A DNA stretch of 64,000 nt, taken from Pratylenchus scribneri. Taxonomy: Eukaryota > Nematoda > Chromadorea > Rhabditida > Pratylenchidae. Every line of letters starts with the position of its first letter. Within the stretch, counting starts at the first letter, position 1. The DNA is taken from the NCBI GenBank assembly GCA_030063045.1, contig JAQSEB010000112.1, positions 310,001-374,000 on the forward strand, in the 5' to 3' direction. The position numbers were made by a program, and so were the translations under genes. Below, one piece after another: positions 62,108 to 64,000 of this stretch. Below the pieces are notes generated by a model that did not search any database, was not told where the DNA came from, and saw nothing but the letters and a program-made list of their open reading frames with translations.

Positions 62108-62582
62108 AAATATTGTTTGGAAAGAAGCACTTTAAATATTATTTGTTATTTAATTATTATGAATATTTTTAAATGAAATTGATTTTTTATTTAATTGAAA
62201 ATCTTATCCATTAATTTAATTTATAAATTTTTATGTTTAAAAATCATTAAATTCATTTTGGCAAAATTCTTTAAATAAAGAATGAATTCGAATAATATTT
62301 TGATTTTATCAATTGTCTCATTTCGTTTGATTCAGGTTTGTATGTTATTTTGGTTTTTATTTTTTATTTTTTCAGTTTTCATATGGATTGAATGCCGCCA
62401 ATTTCCCTACCATCAAATGTTCATGTATAGAGGTGCGGTTAATTCAATTTCATGCGGGATGTGCGATTGGCCTATGGAAGGTGAGGAATGAGGGGAACAA
62501 TGGGAGGAAATTGAAGTCGGATGGGAGAGAGAGGAAAATTGAATTACCCTTACCCCCCTTTTCCATTAAAAAATTTAATATT
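62108..62582. other. Region downstream of the Helitron helicase
   Basis: AT-rich. The ORFs at 62282-62491 and 62388-62663 show no domain. It is probably the Helitron 3' part. Confidence 0.4.
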
Positions 62583-62670
62583 TCCCATCATTTTTATTAT
62601 AATAAATATTTAACGAGCGTTGGGATGCCGCGCCAGCGGCATCCCAACGCTCGTCCTATATAGTAAATGG
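62583..62670. repeat. GC-rich perfect hairpin, copy 1
   Basis: An 18-bp perfect stem, CGAGCGTTGGGATGCCGC at 62614-62631 and its complement at 62636-62653, with a 4-base loop GCCA, set in AT-rich DNA. It is preceded by catcatttttatta and followed by tcctatatagtaaatgg. A near-identical copy is at 63656-63738. Confidence 0.85.
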
Positions 62671-63021
62671 GTCGTCTCTGTCCGTCACGCTAAAAATACG
62701 AGTCAAATATTTATTTTTTGGCGTTTTGTATATTTTTTATTTGTAAGATTTTTTATCCAAAAATTAAATGATAGAATGAAGAAATAAAGAAAAAGAGATA
62801 TTAGAGTATAAATATAAAGAAATAAAGGAAATTAAAATAAATATTTTTGTCGTGGACTATAATAATTAATTATAAAAATATAATATATTTCATCATTTTA
62901 ATTCAATTATTTTAGCTAAATCGTTAATAAATAAATACTTTTTATTAAAATTTAAGTAGACTGTATTGTGGGGAATGTAAATTGATAAGAAAGGATGTGA
63001 GAAGTATTGAAAATTGACAAT

Positions 63022-63061
63022 AGGAGCGGCCGGGAGCCGCGCAGCGGCGACCGGGCGCTCT
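63022..63061. repeat. GC-rich imperfect hairpin
   Basis: gagcggccgggagccgc pairs imperfectly with gcggcgaccgggcgctc around a gca loop, followed by ttttaagc. Similar design to the two perfect hairpins but a different sequence. Confidence 0.55.
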
Positions 63062-63185
63062 TTTAAGCAAATTAAAACAATGGATAGAAAATGAGTGACT
63101 ATAATGAAATTGAAACTTTGAGAAAACTAAAACATAAAAATATGTTTGGATGGAAAAACAAATGTCTGAGTATGGAACTGTTGAG

Positions 63186-63560
63186 AATGAAGGGTAAAAA
63201 GCCGGGAATGGTCGAGAAAGAGGGGTAAAAAGTCGAGAATGAAGGGTAAAAACCGGGAATGGTCGAGAATGAAGGGTAAAAAGCCGGGAATTATCGAGAA
63301 TGAAGGGTAAAAAGCCGGGAATGGTCGAGAATGAAGGGTAAAAACCGGGAATGGTCGAGAATGAAGGGTAAAAAGCCGGGAATGGTCGAGAATGAAGGGT
63401 AAAAAGCCGGGGATGGTCGAGAAAGAGGGGTAAAAAGTCGAGAATGAAGGGTAAAAACCGAGAATAGTCGAGAATGAAGGGTAAAAATTCGGGAATCGCC
63501 GAGAATAAAAGTTAAAAGTCCGGGATGGACGAGAATCAAAGTAAAAAGTAGGGAATGGTA
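63186..63560 (+). repeat. Minisatellite, about 30-bp unit
   Basis: Roughly a dozen units of gtcgagaatgaagggtaaaa-agccgggaatg with small length changes. It makes a spurious Phe/Ser-rich ORF on the minus strand. Confidence 0.85.
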
Positions 63561-63655
63561 GAGAATGGTAGAGAATTTAAGCTATATTATGAGTAAGGAA
63601 ACTTTATGCTTTCCATTGTTCCATTTAAAAAGAACGCAAATTAAATTTAGAGTTT

Positions 63656-63738
63656 TCCATCATTTTTATTTTAAAAGTTTAACGAGCGTTGGGATGCCGC
63701 GAAGCGGCATCCCAACGCTCGTCCTACATAGTAAGTGG
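63656..63738. repeat. GC-rich perfect hairpin, copy 2
   Basis: Same 18-bp stem as copy 1 at 63683-63700 and 63704-63721, loop GAA, preceded by catcatttttatt and followed by tcctacatagtaagtgg. Confidence 0.85.
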
Positions 63739-63754
63739 TAGTGTGCGGCAAATG

Positions 63755-63925
63755 GGTTTTACCGAGACCGAGACCGAGATATCTCGGGAAAACGAGATCT
63801 CGGAATATCTCGGTTTTTTCAAAAAATGACCGAGACGATACCGAGACCGATATCTCGGTAATATCTCGGTCTCGGGATATCTCGGTCGGAAAAAAACGAG
63901 ATCTCGCCGAGATACCGAGATTTTT
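63755..63925. repeat. Star-like palindromic repeat of CCGAGATATCTCGG
   Basis: The stretch is made almost only of short palindromes (gagatatctc, cgagatctcg) and cgagaccgag / ctcggtctcg units on both strands, so it can fold in many ways. The short ORF over it is not a gene. Confidence 0.65.
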
Positions 63926-64000
63926 AAAAAAAATTTTTAAAACTGTTTAAAATAGAATCTAAATTATTTCATTTATAATTTATACATTTTATTTAAAAAA

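Noticed and set aside
62282..62663. Two short hydrophobic or basic ORFs after the Helitron
   Set aside because: No domain or homology recognised; probably Helitron non-coding 3' DNA.

Overview
The window is AT-rich eukaryotic DNA. The genes are split by many introns, from 43-54 nt up to about 2.6 kb, with nematode-style acceptors (TTTTCAG, ATTTTAG, AAATTTAG). Gene content fits a nematode: two chemoreceptor-like GPCRs, an F-box-like protein, FLYWCH-like zinc-finger exons, a globin with long tails and a LURP-one/scramblase-like protein. A signal-peptide-bearing annexin is a type known from stylet-secreted proteins of cyst nematodes, so a plant-parasitic tylenchid is my best guess. The species cannot be fixed from sequence alone. 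All gene models below were assembled by hand from splice sites and phase; lengths and phases were checked exon by exon.

Layout: 1-242 (+) is the 3' end of a CDGSH iron-sulfur (CISD/mitoNEET) gene. 934-1627 (+) is a small secreted ten-cysteine protein. 2236-4440 (-) holds three FLYWCH-like exons mixed with inverted-repeat elements. 6780-7657 (+) is a LURP-one-related protein. 9252-11793 (+) is a globin with a possible myristoylation site. 12670-14996 (-) is a rhodopsin-like GPCR. 15942-19163 (-) is an F-box-like protein. 19347-20272 is a near-perfect palindromic transposon. 21936-32680 (+) is a very long gene for a secreted, charged, alpha-helical protein; an intron of it carries a young 2.3-kb non-autonomous LTR element (26102-28437). 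It runs, with compatible splice phase, into a poly(A)-polymerase-like gene ending at 35336 that has a one-base frameshift.

35765-38302 (-) is a secreted pepsin-fold protein with both catalytic Asp motifs lost. 39300-42199 (-) is a catalase with a signal peptide and a C-terminal extension. 44021-47093 (+) is a second GPCR, flanked by direct repeats. 49119-54859 (+) is the secreted annexin (10 exons, 381 aa). 57544-62107 is a decayed Helitron (Rep plus Pif1-like helicase). From 62.2 kb to the end are GC-rich perfect hairpins, a minisatellite and a star-like palindromic repeat.

Six of the gene models (Cys-rich protein, helical giant, pseudo-protease, catalase, annexin and possibly the fused polymerase) begin with signal peptides. 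The neighbourhood is therefore rich in candidate secreted or host-interaction proteins (inference). Most long introns and gaps carry fold-back elements (MITE-like). These explain much of the non-coding DNA and most of the spurious ORFs.
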